A stretch of DNA of 64,000 nucleotides from CAZAYP01 sp964489425 [NCBI: uncultured Verrucomicrobiota bacterium]. Its GTDB lineage: Bacteria > Verrucomicrobiota > Kiritimatiellia > RZYC01. Position numbers and translations under genes: made by a program. The stretch is taken from contig CAZAYP010000017.1 in the NCBI GenBank assembly GCA_964489425.1, positions 12,334 through 76,333 on the forward strand, given 5' to 3'. Positions within the stretch are counted from its first letter, which is position 1; every line of letters begins with the position of its first letter. Shown here piece after piece: positions 31,987 through 41,485 of this stretch. The notes under the pieces were generated by a model that did not search any database, was not told where the DNA came from, and saw only the letters and a program-made list of their open reading frames with translations.

Positions 31987-33711
31987 ATGGAGCAAAAGGT
32001 GAAAGCGGGCAAAACAGGGCCGGCAGGCGGCCGGGCCCCGCGCCCAATCCAGCGCATCCTCCTTTGCAGTGTCTTCGGGCCGTTTGGCGTGGACGACGAA
32101 TACGGGCGCAAAGAGAACCTGATGGAATTGTACCACAACCAGGTGACTCGTGTTCAAGGGCCGGCTTCGCTACGATTTCAACATCGCTCGTTCGGGCTTT
32201 ACTTCATTGCCGCCAATATCGACGCCGACACAACGATTCTCGACTTCCCTTCCCGCCAACGGTTCATCCGCGAAATTAAAAAAGGGTACGATATCATCGG
32301 CATCTCGTTCATCACGCCCAACTTTTCCAAGGCGCGCGAAATGGCCCGCCTCATCCGGCATCACGCGCCAACATCCGTCATTGTCCTCGGCGGGCACGGC
32401 GCCGCGATCGAGGGCGTTGATGAATTAATCGACTGCGACCATGTTGCGCATGGCGAAGGCATTCGCTGGATGCGTGAATATCTCGGGCAGGACATGGATG
32501 CGCCGATCATTCATCCGGTTCTGCCGTGCAGTGAGTGGGGCCGTATTTTCGGCGTTCCCATACCTGGCGCCACGCCGAGCATCCTGGTGCCGGGGCTGGG
32601 CTGCGTGAACGGCTGTAATTTCTGTTGTACGTCCCATTTTTTCGGGAAAACGTACGTCCCGTTTTATAGCACGGGCATAGAACTCTTCGACCAGGCGGAC
32701 CGGATTGCACAAGCCCGCGGCACGACCGAGTTCTACATCATGGACGAGAATTTTCTCAAGGACACAAACCGCGCGACCGAACTTCTGGCCGAGATGGAAA
32801 AGCACCAGCGCTGGTTCAATTTCTATATCTCGTCTTCCGCCGAGGCGATCACGGCATTTGGGCTCGATAACATGGTCAGGCTCGGCGTGTGTTTCGTATG
32901 GATTGGCCTGGAATCGCAGAACACCGCAACGCTTTTCACCAAGAATGCCGGGATTGACGCGGCCCAACTGGCGCGCGATCTGCGGGACCGCGGCATCTCG
33001 GTGTTGGGCTCGACGATGCTCTGCATGGAACATCACACGCCCGCCAGCATCGCGGCCGACATTGAATTTGCCGTCAGCCTAAAAACTGATTTTGTCCAGT
33101 TCATGTTGTACACCGGCATGCCCGTGACCCGGCTGTACAAGGAGCATAAGGAACGCGGCTTGTTAAACGCCGACGTGCCATTTGAAGAATGGCATGGGCA
33201 GAATATGCTGAACTGGCATCACCCGGCCTTCCCCAACGACGAGGCCAAAAAGTGGCTGGATCACGCCTTCCGCAGCGACTATGAAGCCAATTCGAGTTCG
33301 GTCTATCGCATGACGGAAACGGCCTTCCGCGGATACCAGCGGTTGGCGGCCATGACGTCGAAAGACGCCTGTTTCGAGGCCCGTTGCCGGCAATTGCGGG
33401 AACGGACACAAACGTATTCCCTGCTCCTGCCAACCATCGCGGGGCATGCGGTCAACGACCAGGAGCGGCAGCGCGCCTTGACCCTGGATGCTGAGTGCCG
33501 CCGGAACTTCGGGCCGATCGGCATCAAGCCACGCTGCCTCCGCCTGGCCGCCAGGCTGCTTGCGGCGAGATGGGACCTGCGGGTCCGATTGTTCGGCGAC
33601 AACATCCAACCTGCTACGATTGTCACGCGAACTCGGGCGGGGCGGCTCACGGCTCCAAGTCAACCGGCGGGCGCGGCGCGCGGTATGGCTTGCCTTGGCG
33701 ATAGAGCTTGA
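31987..33711 (+). CDS. B12-binding radical SAM protein
   Basis: The 574-residue protein has an N-terminal cobalamin-binding-like domain (about 20-165; GISFITPNFSKA, IVLGGHGAAIEG). A radical SAM domain follows with cluster ligands Cys206, Cys210 and Cys213 in GCVNGCNFCC. The fold segments FYIMDENFLKD and IGLESQ are the usual TIM-barrel strands. It probably methylates or rearranges a lipid or other unactivated carbon; the substrate is unknown. A C-terminal helical region follows. Its last 65 bases overlap the convergent glycosyltransferase gene at 33647. Confidence 0.85.
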   Translation: MEQKVKAGKTGPAGGRAPRPIQRILLCSVFGPFGVDDEYGRKENLMELYHNQVTRVQGPASLRFQHRSFGLYFIAANIDADTTILDFPSRQRFIREIKKGYDIIGISFITPNFSKAREMARLIRHHAPTSVIVLGGHGAAIEGVDELIDCDHVAHGEGIRWMREYLGQDMDAPIIHPVLPCSEWGRIFGVPIPGATPSILVPGLGCVNGCNFCCTSHFFGKTYVPFYSTGIELFDQADRIAQARGTTEFYIMDENFLKDTNRATELLAEMEKHQRWFNFYISSSAEAITAFGLDNMVRLGVCFVWIGLESQNTATLFTKNAGIDAAQLARDLRDRGISVLGSTMLCMEHHTPASIAADIEFAVSLKTDFVQFMLYTGMPVTRLYKEHKERGLLNADVPFEEWHGQNMLNWHHPAFPNDEAKKWLDHAFRSDYEANSSSVYRMTETAFRGYQRLAAMTSKDACFEARCRQLRERTQTYSLLLPTIAGHAVNDQERQRALTLDAECRRNFGPIGIKPRCLRLAARLLAARWDLRVRLFGDNIQPATIVTRTRAGRLTAPSQPAGAARGMACLGDRA

Positions 33712-35764
33712 TCCGCTGGTCCATCTGCGTCGTTACAGAGATTGCCGCGGGGCTTTGCCGGGCCGATTGGATCGCGCGCTCTGCCGTGGCGATGGCCTCC
33801 TCGAAACGGCCGGCCGCAGCCCAGGCCACCGCCAGCGTATCGAGCATGCTCGCATCCCCATCCCCCGCCAACGCGCACGCTTGCTTGGCCCATTCAACCG
33901 CCTCCTCGCCCGCCGCCGGATCGGCATCGGGGCGGGTCGCCTGGATCCAGGCCATATTATTGAACAATACGGCGGAACGGTACCCCAGGCGCAAGGCCTC
34001 GCGGTAATGCGCCAGCGCATGGGCCGGATCGCCGGCCCGGTTCAACGTTTGGCCCATTTCAAATTCCGTGGCGGCATGTCCGGGGTCCACTTGGCTTGCG
34101 CGCGCGAGTTGCGCCAGCGCTTCCCGATACTTCCCTTGAGCTTTGTAGAGCAGCGCCAGTTGGCGGTAGGCGGGCGCATAGGCCGGGTCGCTCTGCACAG
34201 CCAGCTGGGCATGGGTAATCGACTGCGCGGTTTGATGCTGGCGCATTAAAACCCCGGCCAGGTTGCTGTGGGCTTCGGCGCTGTGCGGATCGAGTTGCAG
34301 CGCCCGCCCGTATTCCCGTACCGCGGCGTCCAGATCGCCGCGGATGGCGTAGGCCTGGGCAATGTTCAGGCGGGTGGTGCATCGCATCCGCGCGTCACTA
34401 AACATCGGCCAGTTGCAGAATACGATCGCCGCAAGGCCCGTCAGCCCAACCGCGATGATCTCGCCCCGCGACGCGCGCCGCAGGAACGAGCGCAGCCCCG
34501 CCAGTCCGCCAGCGGCAAAGAGCACCAGGAAGGGCACCAGGGGATAGCGATACCGAGCGAACACATAGAACAGGACCACGCTGGCCGCATAGGCCACCAA
34601 GAGAACGTAGAACGGCAGCAGCTTTCTCCGATCCTGCCAGACGATCCAGCAACCCAGGATGCCCCATGGCGCGAGCACGCCGAAGTGGAGGACGTAACGG
34701 CTTGCGTTCAACAGCGTCGAGTGCTCGGCGTGGGTTCCCAGATCTTCCGTATCCACGATTTCCGTGCGGTTGCAAAGCAGCCCAACCTTGCGGAGCATCA
34801 GCCGCGCCCAGTGACCGGGTTGGGATGCGATGTACCGGAACGACTGGGCCGCCCAATAGCGGGACACCTCCCGTGGACTCAGCTTCTTGCCCATGGCCTG
34901 CTCGGCCAGGTCGGTCGCGTCGCGGCGCTCGCACTCGAACGATCCGCGTCCCGGCCGGAGCGGTTGATACGTTCCATTGGCGCGGGGATTGTTGCCAATG
35001 TAAAAATTAGGCCCGAATTGGGCAGTCGTCAGGTGAAACTCGCCGCCGACGACCCCATTGCGCGCGCCCACGGGCAGCAGGATCAGGCTCAACCCGGCCA
35101 GCAACAGGCCGCTGCAGATCAATTTCTCTCGGCGCGACAGCCCGCAGCCCAGCCACAACCACCCCAGCAAGATCGCCGCCCAAAGTGCGGAGTTCTCACG
35201 CGTGAGCATCAAGCCGCCGAGGACAATACCGATCCAGCACCACGCCCCGCGCCGCGGAAGGACGATTTGGCCAGCAACCAGCCACAACAGGAGGCACGCC
35301 AGGAACATGTCGACGGCCGATTTTTGAATCAGGCCGTCGAAGAAGATGGCTGGCGCATACAGGGCCATCACGACTCCGGCCACCAGGCCGGCGGTGCGCG
35401 AGAACAGCCGCGTTGCGGCGGCGGCGAGGAAGCCGCACGCAAGCGAGCCAAGCAATGCCTGGATCAGCCGGACCGCCCATAGACTGTGGCCGAACACGCG
35501 GTAGATCATCCCGAGGAAATACGGATACAGCGGGGCCTGGTAGAATACGCCGCTACCGAACCAGTTGCCGCCGGCAATATCAAGGGCCCACCGGTCATAC
35601 GCTTCGGCATCGCCCATGAGCATCGGCCAGAACGGAGCGTGGCTGAGTTGCAGGAGGTGCACCAGGCGGACGATGAACGCAACCCCGGTCACCAGCAGGA
35701 ACACCATCGCGGCCCCGCGTGGATGGTGGCCGCCCGCGGGTGCTTGAGTCCGCTTGATCATCAA
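33647..35764 (-). CDS. GT39-like membrane glycosyltransferase with C-terminal TPR repeats
   Basis: This 705-residue polytopic membrane protein has an early Asp in the first loop (MGDAEAYDRWAL) and QAPLYPYF, as in ArnT/PMT-type enzymes that use polyprenyl-phosphate sugars. About ten hydrophobic segments fill the first ~440 residues. Four to five tetratricopeptide units follow (AVREYGRALQLDPHSAEAHS, YREALAQLARASQVDPGHAA and later copies), probably on the cytoplasmic or periplasmic face for partner binding. It may glycosylate proteins or surface polymer. It converges on the radical SAM gene. Confidence 0.82.
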   Translation of the reverse strand: MMIKRTQAPAGGHHPRGAAMVFLLVTGVAFIVRLVHLLQLSHAPFWPMLMGDAEAYDRWALDIAGGNWFGSGVFYQAPLYPYFLGMIYRVFGHSLWAVRLIQALLGSLACGFLAAAATRLFSRTAGLVAGVVMALYAPAIFFDGLIQKSAVDMFLACLLLWLVAGQIVLPRRGAWCWIGIVLGGLMLTRENSALWAAILLGWLWLGCGLSRREKLICSGLLLAGLSLILLPVGARNGVVGGEFHLTTAQFGPNFYIGNNPRANGTYQPLRPGRGSFECERRDATDLAEQAMGKKLSPREVSRYWAAQSFRYIASQPGHWARLMLRKVGLLCNRTEIVDTEDLGTHAEHSTLLNASRYVLHFGVLAPWGILGCWIVWQDRRKLLPFYVLLVAYAASVVLFYVFARYRYPLVPFLVLFAAGGLAGLRSFLRRASRGEIIAVGLTGLAAIVFCNWPMFSDARMRCTTRLNIAQAYAIRGDLDAAVREYGRALQLDPHSAEAHSNLAGVLMRQHQTAQSITHAQLAVQSDPAYAPAYRQLALLYKAQGKYREALAQLARASQVDPGHAATEFEMGQTLNRAGDPAHALAHYREALRLGYRSAVLFNNMAWIQATRPDADPAAGEEAVEWAKQACALAGDGDASMLDTLAVAWAAAGRFEEAIATAERAIQSARQSPAAISVTTQMDQRIKLYRQGKPYRAPRPPVDLEP

Positions 35765-35814
35765 GGTCTACCCCGCATACCACTTTCGCATGCGGATCGG
35801 TACTTGTTTGGGCT

Positions 35815-35945
35815 CCCCGCCTTTTTAAGGCGGGGGGGACCCGCAGGGTGGGGCGGTTGAGCCGGGATCCACCCACCGTGATATCGGGGCGCGGACCACC
35901 CATAACCACCCCGGCCTGCGGCCACCCCTCCTTGCAAAGGAGGGG
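35815..35945. repeat. Hairpin-bounded dispersed repeat element, copy 1
   Basis: The left hairpin CCCCGCCTT-TTT-AAGGCGGGG (35815-35835) and right hairpin CCCCTCCTT-GCA-AAGGAGGGG (35925-35945) bound a GC-rich core. The right part is nearly the same as the second copy at 45626-45728, sharing CCATAACCACCCCGGCCTGC and GGCCACCCCTCCTT. The gap 35765-36175 otherwise holds no gene. Confidence 0.7.
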
Positions 35946-36175
35946 AGCTCGCAGGCTTGTTCTCCTGCAAAAAAGGTATCACATCGAGCCGCCCGATGGC
36001 GCCAAGACTTGCCACCAACGTTCGCGAACGCAACCCCGCAGGCGGATGCCCGCAGCGATTGATCCGACGGATTGCTTCCATAGGACCAGCGTAGCAAGAG
36101 CGGGCTGCAGGCTGCAAGCCCGAGACAGAAGACAAGGCCCTTGCCGTTTCCTTTCCATCTTGGCAGGATTCTGGC

Positions 36176-36467
36176 ATGACAAATTTTCTTCAGGCCATAA
36201 CCCCCGGCGCCGGCCGCGCTTGTTGGAAGGACCTGCTGCTGCTGGTCGTGATTACCGGAGTGGTGTATGCCCCATCCCTGGCGGCGTGGTTCCATGGCGA
36301 TGATTTTGTCCATTTGGATCTCCTGTCCCAGTCGAGGCCCGATGCCTTGGCCAACATCTGGAGCGGCCAGCGACTGGGATTGCCCGGTTCCTTAAAAACG
36401 CCGTTTTCGGATCAACTTACGGGGACCGTTCGCCCTACCGGTTTACAGAACTCGTATCGGTGTGGCG
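36176..36467 (+). pseudogene. 5' stub of a membrane glycosyltransferase gene
   Basis: The ATG at 36176 (GGCAGGA upstream) opens a membrane segment LLLLVVITGVVYAPSLAAW, followed by FHGDDFVHLDLL, the acidic pair typical of PMT-like enzymes (compare FFSDDWGLVR in the gene at 42972). After about 85 codons the frame becomes doubtful. The DNA runs into the 3' end of the oppositely oriented beta-helix gene, sharing 36443-36467. The remaining >400 codons are missing. Confidence 0.65.
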
Positions 36468-38911
36468 GTCGCGGTTGGCGTTTCGGTAGCTGTTGGCGAT
36501 GGCGTGGGTGACGGAGTTGGCGTGAACGTGCTGGTTGCCGTGGGCGTGGGGGTTTCCGTAGCCGTTGGTGTAGGCGTGGGAGTGGCTGTAGCCGTTGGTG
36601 TTGGGGTGGGCGTGGCGGTTGCCGTGGGGGTCGGGGTGGGCGTGGATGTGGGAGGCATCATGAACGGCAACATGAACAAGATGCTGTCGTCTGGTGTTGG
36701 CGTGGGGGTGGGCGTGGGCACCGCGGACTCCCAGTGCAGGCTGTCGAGGTTGAATCCATCGCTGACTGCGGTAAAGCGCAGCAGGTGGCTGCCGGCCACG
36801 AGTGTGATGCCGGTTTGGGATGTAGTGCCCCACTGGCCATACGAACCGGTGGCCGGCAGGGTGAGGCTGAAGGGTGACGCGGCGTTGTCCACCTGCAGGT
36901 AGGCGGTTCCACCGGCGGGTGACGCATAGCGCACCGCAACGTTGAATGTCTCGGTTTGCGCTACGCGGATGCCGTACTCCAGCCATTCGCCGGCTTGGAT
37001 CCATCCCACGTAGTAGCCATTGTCCGCGGTGCTGGCGGCGGCGATGTCCACGCCCTCGGACACCCGGTACTGGTTGCCCAGGTTGGCGAGCGTTGTGTCG
37101 TGATAGGCCACGTACTCGCCGCCCAGGTCGTAGTTTTCTGCTTCCACATTGCCCGGCACGACAGCCGGCGCGCCCCCAAAACAGGCGGCCGGATCAATGG
37201 GCCCGGTGTAGACCACCCCCTGCTGCAGGTGGCCGTGCTGGGACGTCAGCAGGAACGTCTGGTTGGAAACCAAGCCAGCCGCGACCGCGGCGTCGGCATA
37301 ATAGTAAGTCCGCAGCGGCAGTTCCCCCACGCCGGGTTCCAAGGTGTTGGGCGCACCCGGTGTGGCGGGCGCGACAAAATACGTCAGGTAAGCACGGCCA
37401 AAGACACTGCGCGGCAAGCCGGAAAGGATGGCGGTGCTGGCGGTGGGCGCGGACCCGCCGTTGTAGGCCCAGGTCACGCTGCTCTCCACCGGGGCCGCGC
37501 CGTCACTGAAGTAGGACGGGGCTGAATACGCCGCGTTGCCGGCGATCACGGTGTTGGCCAGGTTTATCGACGAGGATTGTACCATGGTGAACGCCCCGCC
37601 CAGGAAATCCGCCTTGTTGTTGATCGCGTACAGGCGATCCGCCCAGACGTTGGCACGGCCAAAAAACAAGCCGCCGCCATTGCCGTAACTATGGTTGCTC
37701 GTGAGCGATGAACAGGCCGCTACGGTGACGTTGTACAGGTAGATGTTGCCGTTCTTGTGGTAGTATTCGTCGCCCCCGTAAGAGAGGCCTCCGCCCACCG
37801 GCGCGGTGCAGCGGCTGATCACGGAATTGGAGATGCGGATCACGGCTTCGCGGTAGTCCGGGTCCCCCGCGTCGTTGAGGTTGACACAGATCGCGCCGCC
37901 GCCCCCCAGCAGGTTGGTGCCGGAAGCGCGGTTGTTTTCAAAGACGCTGTTGTCGACCGTGACGTGCGCGCGGTAGCTCTGCAGTGCGCCGCCGGATCCG
38001 GCCACGTTGTTGGTGAAGTAAGAGTCGCGGATATACACCATCACATTGTTTTCGGCCATCACCGCGCCGCCCTCGGTTGGCGGCAGGGCGCCGCTGGCGG
38101 TCCATGCCTGGCTGTAGTTGCCCTGGAAACTGCAGCGCGCGATAGTGACCGTGTATTCCTGCATGTTCCACCAGTTGAGCGCGTTGACCGCGCCGCCCGC
38201 GTACATGGTGGAGTTGCCGCTGAACGTGCTGCGCAGGATCTTGCCACCCGACTGGCTGAACATGATCGCCCCGCCGCCCGCGCTCCACAGGCTGCCCGCG
38301 GCGCGGGTGGTGTTATCCTGGAACAGGCAGTCCTTGAACACCGCGTTGAGGTGGTTGCCGTTCACCAGCACCGCGCCGCCGGACTGGCCGGTGCGGTTGC
38401 GGGCGAACGTGCAGTTGACGAACGCGGGCGTGGCGTTGGATCCGTAAATGATCACGGCGCCACCCTTGGTCGTGCCCACGTTGTCGTTGAACTGGCAGTT
38501 AAGAAAACAGGGACTGGCGCTGATGATGGTGATGGCGGAGCGCGAACTGAGCACCTGCAAGCCCTGCTGGAACGTGAACCCGTCCCAGACCACCTGGCTG
38601 TAACCCGCCGGCGCCTGCGAGTTCTCGATCGTCAGCAGGGCCTTGGTGCCGCTGCCGGAGATGATCGTCTGCGCCGCGCCAGCTGCGGACTTGATGTAGA
38701 GGTTCTTCTTGAGATTGACGCAGCTCAGATCGCCGCCGTAGGTGCCGGCAGACACTAGGACCGTGGCCCCGTCCGGCGCCCCGGAGATGGCGGCCTGGAG
38801 GGTGGCGTAGTCTCCGGGCACCCGGTATGTGGCGGCCGGCGCCAGGCCGGGCATGAGCACCATGCCTGCACCCACCGCTGCGGCCCAAAAAAGGTTCCAT
38901 GGCTTGTTCAT
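36443..38911 (-). CDS. Secreted right-handed beta-helix protein with CBM6-like domain and Thr-Pro tail
   Basis: The 822-residue protein begins with a signal peptide (1-28) and a beta-helix entry motif ([20 protein letters not shown]). It continues through ~550 residues of beta-helix repeats rich in Gly-Gly-Ala and Asn (GGAV, NNxA, CxF patterns). Near 640-765 is a CBM6-like domain ([34 protein letters not shown]). The C-terminus is a Thr-Pro low-complexity tail of about 75 residues without sortase, PEP-CTERM or autotransporter anchor. The last codons come from antisense of the broken glycosyltransferase, so the native C-terminus is probably lost. Confidence 0.82.
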   Translation of the reverse strand: MNKPWNLFWAAAVGAGMVLMPGLAPAATYRVPGDYATLQAAISGAPDGATVLVSAGTYGGDLSCVNLKKNLYIKSAAGAAQTIISGSGTKALLTIENSQAPAGYSQVVWDGFTFQQGLQVLSSRSAITIISASPCFLNCQFNDNVGTTKGGAVIIYGSNATPAFVNCTFARNRTGQSGGAVLVNGNHLNAVFKDCLFQDNTTRAAGSLWSAGGGAIMFSQSGGKILRSTFSGNSTMYAGGAVNALNWWNMQEYTVTIARCSFQGNYSQAWTASGALPPTEGGAVMAENNVMVYIRDSYFTNNVAGSGGALQSYRAHVTVDNSVFENNRASGTNLLGGGGAICVNLNDAGDPDYREAVIRISNSVISRCTAPVGGGLSYGGDEYYHKNGNIYLYNVTVAACSSLTSNHSYGNGGGLFFGRANVWADRLYAINNKADFLGGAFTMVQSSSINLANTVIAGNAAYSAPSYFSDGAAPVESSVTWAYNGGSAPTASTAILSGLPRSVFGRAYLTYFVAPATPGAPNTLEPGVGELPLRTYYYADAAVAAGLVSNQTFLLTSQHGHLQQGVVYTGPIDPAACFGGAPAVVPGNVEAENYDLGGEYVAYHDTTLANLGNQYRVSEGVDIAAASTADNGYYVGWIQAGEWLEYGIRVAQTETFNVAVRYASPAGGTAYLQVDNAASPFSLTLPATGSYGQWGTTSQTGITLVAGSHLLRFTAVSDGFNLDSLHWESAVPTPTPTPTPDDSILFMLPFMMPPTSTPTPTPTATATPTPTPTATATPTPTPTATETPTPTATSTFTPTPSPTPSPTATETPTATATPIRVL

Positions 38912-38936
38912 GGACCCCGATAGTAAAGGCGGCGGG

Positions 38937-39476
38937 TCAGGGTGACAACACGATATTCGTGGCGGGAGCGCCCAAGTCGTACAAGGCCACCGCGGCATCG
39001 GCGTATATCCGGCGGCCCGGCGGCGCGGGTTGATCCGCAGGCATGAGCACAAAGCGGTAGCCTTTTTCGTAAAGATGCTGAAACTCGCGGCGATCGTACC
39101 ACCGCCGCAACTGGTGCCAGCCGGCTACTACGCGCGGCGACTTGCGCGCCAGGTAGCCGAACGCGATCGGCCGGCCATGGTAGGTCTGGTAATGCATGGC
39201 CAGTGCTTCCGGGGTCACGGGATCGAACAGCGCGCCGGGCGCCGGCGCCGCCTGCAGAGCGGCTACGTAAGGCGGCACGCCAAGCCGCGTGGCCGGGATG
39301 GGCCGCGGCCAAAACTCGATCGCCATCAGCGCCACGGCCAGCCAGGCCAGCCGTCGCGCGCGCGGCGGCCCGGCCAACTCGCGGCCGGCGACATTCATCC
39401 GCGGCCCCAGCGCCAACACGCCAAACAAGGCCACCAAACCGAATGACGGGTCCGCCGCTGCGGGGGGGGCAATGAC
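38937..39476 (-). pseudogene. C-terminal fragment of a polytopic membrane protein
   Basis: The frame opens near 39476 without a start, runs through two hydrophobic segments (LVALFGVLALG; LAWLAVALMAIEFW), then a soluble tail with HYQTYHGRPIAFGYLARK and the ending [14 protein letters not shown]. Such tails occur in large membrane glycosyltransferase-like or YfhO-like proteins. Everything upstream of 39476 is missing, and a G run (39461-39468) lies at the break. It precedes the beta-helix gene by 25 bases. Confidence 0.5.
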
Positions 39477-39531
39477 TCACGTTGACAGATAACCATGGAT
39501 ATCTCATTATGGGAGAAAGATACGGTGATTT

Positions 39532-40890
39532 GTGCAGTCAGTATCATATTACGGGAAAATAGCACTACGTAGCCTTTGCTTGCTGATGATTACGGTGTTC
39601 GTGTTGGAATCAGCCTCACTGGTCATCATCTACCGCCAGGAACATGCTTGGCATTATCGGATGAAACGACTCAAGGTGCTGGCCTCGCGGTATGATCGCC
39701 TGATCCGGCGCACACTCCCAACGGCCGGATTCCCATCGCTTGCCGAGCAGAATCCGCCTACCGAACCGTCGATTCTGGCGCTACATCCTTATCTTGGATA
39801 TGTTTATAATTATGAACGCCAGACGCCATTGCAAAGAACACTTAATAACCGGTATGGTTTTTTTGGTGATCGTGACGTGGTCTATCGCAAAACCAATGTG
39901 ACAGATTACGTGATTGCCGTACTGGGCGGATCGGTTGCGGCGCACATGTGTGCGCGCGCGGATCTTCTTTTCCAAGCCCAATTGTCCCAAGTTCCGGGCT
40001 TGCGTGGCCACAACGTAATCGTCATTCCCATCTGTCAGGGCGGCTACAAACAGCCCCAACAAACGCTGGCCCTGTGTTATTTTTTGAGTCTGGGGCTGGA
40101 GCTCGACATGGTGGTCAATATTGACGGCGTCAACGATTTGTTGTGGTATTATCATAATTACCGCCGAAATCATATCGAACCTTCGTTCCCTTACAACTGG
40201 TCCGCGATGGCCGCGCCAACCGATGAAGATGGCGTGGTAAACGCCGCCCGTCGGCGCATCCAGAAACTGCGGGCGCGGCAGGCCGCCTGGACCGTTCCTT
40301 TTCTGCGTTACCATCTTTTTCTTAGTGCGACCGGGTATTTGATTTGGTCCCTGGGTACCCGCCATAACGAAGGCCTCATAGCGCGCGCGGAAACGCTGAT
40401 CGCTGACGACCTGGCAGCAAAAGGAGCGCAAGGCCGCTTGTCATACCAGCAGACGGGCCCTTTTGCCCCCGCCACAACAACCGCTGACGAAGATATATTG
40501 GCCGAGGCCGCCGCGCTTTGGCGGCGCAGTAGCCTGCTGCTGCACGCCATGGCCCAAGGGTGGCAAGTGCCCTATTTACATTTCTTACAGCCCAACCAAT
40601 ATTTTCCAGGCAGCAAAACCCTCAGCCCATACGAGCGCGATCATTTTTATAATACCAACTCCATTTACTATGTTCCGCTCGATCAAGGCTACTCCTTGTT
40701 GCTGCGAGAAGGCGATTGTTTGTCGCGGCAGGGCGTGTGTTTCCGGGATTTATCCGGATTGTTCCAAAAAACGAGCGCCGAGATCTACGAGGACGATTGC
40801 TGCCACTACAACGACGAAGGAAACCAGATCTTGGCCACCGCGGTGGCCCGCGCGATTGGCGACTATATGGCCGCCACCAACAGATATTAA
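39532..40890 (+). CDS. Membrane-anchored SGNH-hydrolase-like protein (paralogue 1)
   Basis: This 452-residue protein has one N-terminal membrane segment (about 11-34). The periplasmic domain has GGS (132-134), probably the nucleophile block, GGYKQPQQ, NIDGVND, the HFLQPNQY strand and a C-terminal DDCCHYND block (421-428) that supplies the Asp-x-x-His pair. SGNH enzymes add or remove acyl groups on cell-surface glycans. It shares all these blocks with the gene at 45865. The start is a GTG; the ribosome-binding site is weak. Its role in the glycosylation locus is inferred from position. Confidence 0.72.
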   Translation: MQSVSYYGKIALRSLCLLMITVFVLESASLVIIYRQEHAWHYRMKRLKVLASRYDRLIRRTLPTAGFPSLAEQNPPTEPSILALHPYLGYVYNYERQTPLQRTLNNRYGFFGDRDVVYRKTNVTDYVIAVLGGSVAAHMCARADLLFQAQLSQVPGLRGHNVIVIPICQGGYKQPQQTLALCYFLSLGLELDMVVNIDGVNDLLWYYHNYRRNHIEPSFPYNWSAMAAPTDEDGVVNAARRRIQKLRARQAAWTVPFLRYHLFLSATGYLIWSLGTRHNEGLIARAETLIADDLAAKGAQGRLSYQQTGPFAPATTTADEDILAEAAALWRRSSLLLHAMAQGWQVPYLHFLQPNQYFPGSKTLSPYERDHFYNTNSIYYVPLDQGYSLLLREGDCLSRQGVCFRDLSGLFQKTSAEIYEDDCCHYNDEGNQILATAVARAIGDYMAATNRY

Positions 40891-40954
40891 TATGTGCATA
40901 ATAGGCTTGACCTGATTGAGCGACGTGCTAGAGCATATGAAGGATCACAGGCAG

Positions 40955-41299
40955 ATGAAGTTCCCTTGTGCGCTTTGGACCTGCAGCATGATTGCCAGGA
41001 TGATAGCGGAACGCTTTGGAGCGAGCTTGAGTCGGTGGTCGGTGATGCGATTGCTTAACCAGTTGGGATTGAGTCCGCAACGGCCGTTGTGGCGCGCCCA
41101 GCAACAGGATCCGGCCATGGTGGCCCAGTGGGTCCATCTGGAGTACCCGAAGATTCGCGCCTTGGCCAAGCAAATGAAGGCCGAAATCTACTTCGGGGAC
41201 GAGGCCGGGGTGCGTACGGATCATCATGCGGGAACGACCTTGGGGCGGCGTGGACAAACCCCGGTGGTTTCCAGCACGTGGGCGCGCTTTGGCTTGAGC
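40955..41299 (+). mobile_element. Internal fragment of an IS630-family transposase
   Basis: About 115 codons match IS630-type transposases: the winged-helix part (FPCALWTCSMIARMIAERFG, LSRWSVMRLLNQLGLSPQRP) and the second catalytic block IYFGDEAGVRTDHH. Both ends are missing, and the frame then fuses directly to the tail of a beta-helix surface protein. No terminal inverted repeats are identifiable. It is an inactive remnant and a likely agent of the surrounding rearrangements. Confidence 0.8.
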
Positions 41300-41473
41300 A
41301 TCGTTGACATGGGGTCATATGAATATCAGAGTAATATTCCAACCCCAACCCCAACCCCAACCCCATCTCCATCGCCGACGCCAGATGAATTGATGTTATT
41401 AATTTCGGGCATTATTATACCACCAACAAGCACGCCAGAGCCAACATCACATTGCGTTAACACAACCAAATAA
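41300..41473 (+). pseudogene. C-terminal tail of a beta-helix surface protein fused to the IS630 fragment
   Basis: Directly after the transposase codons comes IVDMGSYEYQ, the terminal strand typical of beta-helix repeat proteins (DxGAYE). It is followed by a Pro-Thr linker and a PPTSTPEPT end. The linker pattern, with a PDELMLLISGIIIPPTSTP-like hydrophobic island, closely parallels [19 protein letters not shown] in the intact gene at 36443. It is the 3' remnant of a paralogue. Confidence 0.65.
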
Positions 41474-41485
41474 TCGAGGGCGCCA

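Noticed and set aside
36462-36902. Gly-Val-rich plus-strand frame
   Set aside because: It is the antisense of the Thr-Pro tail codons of the beta-helix gene and has no ribosome-binding site or signal.
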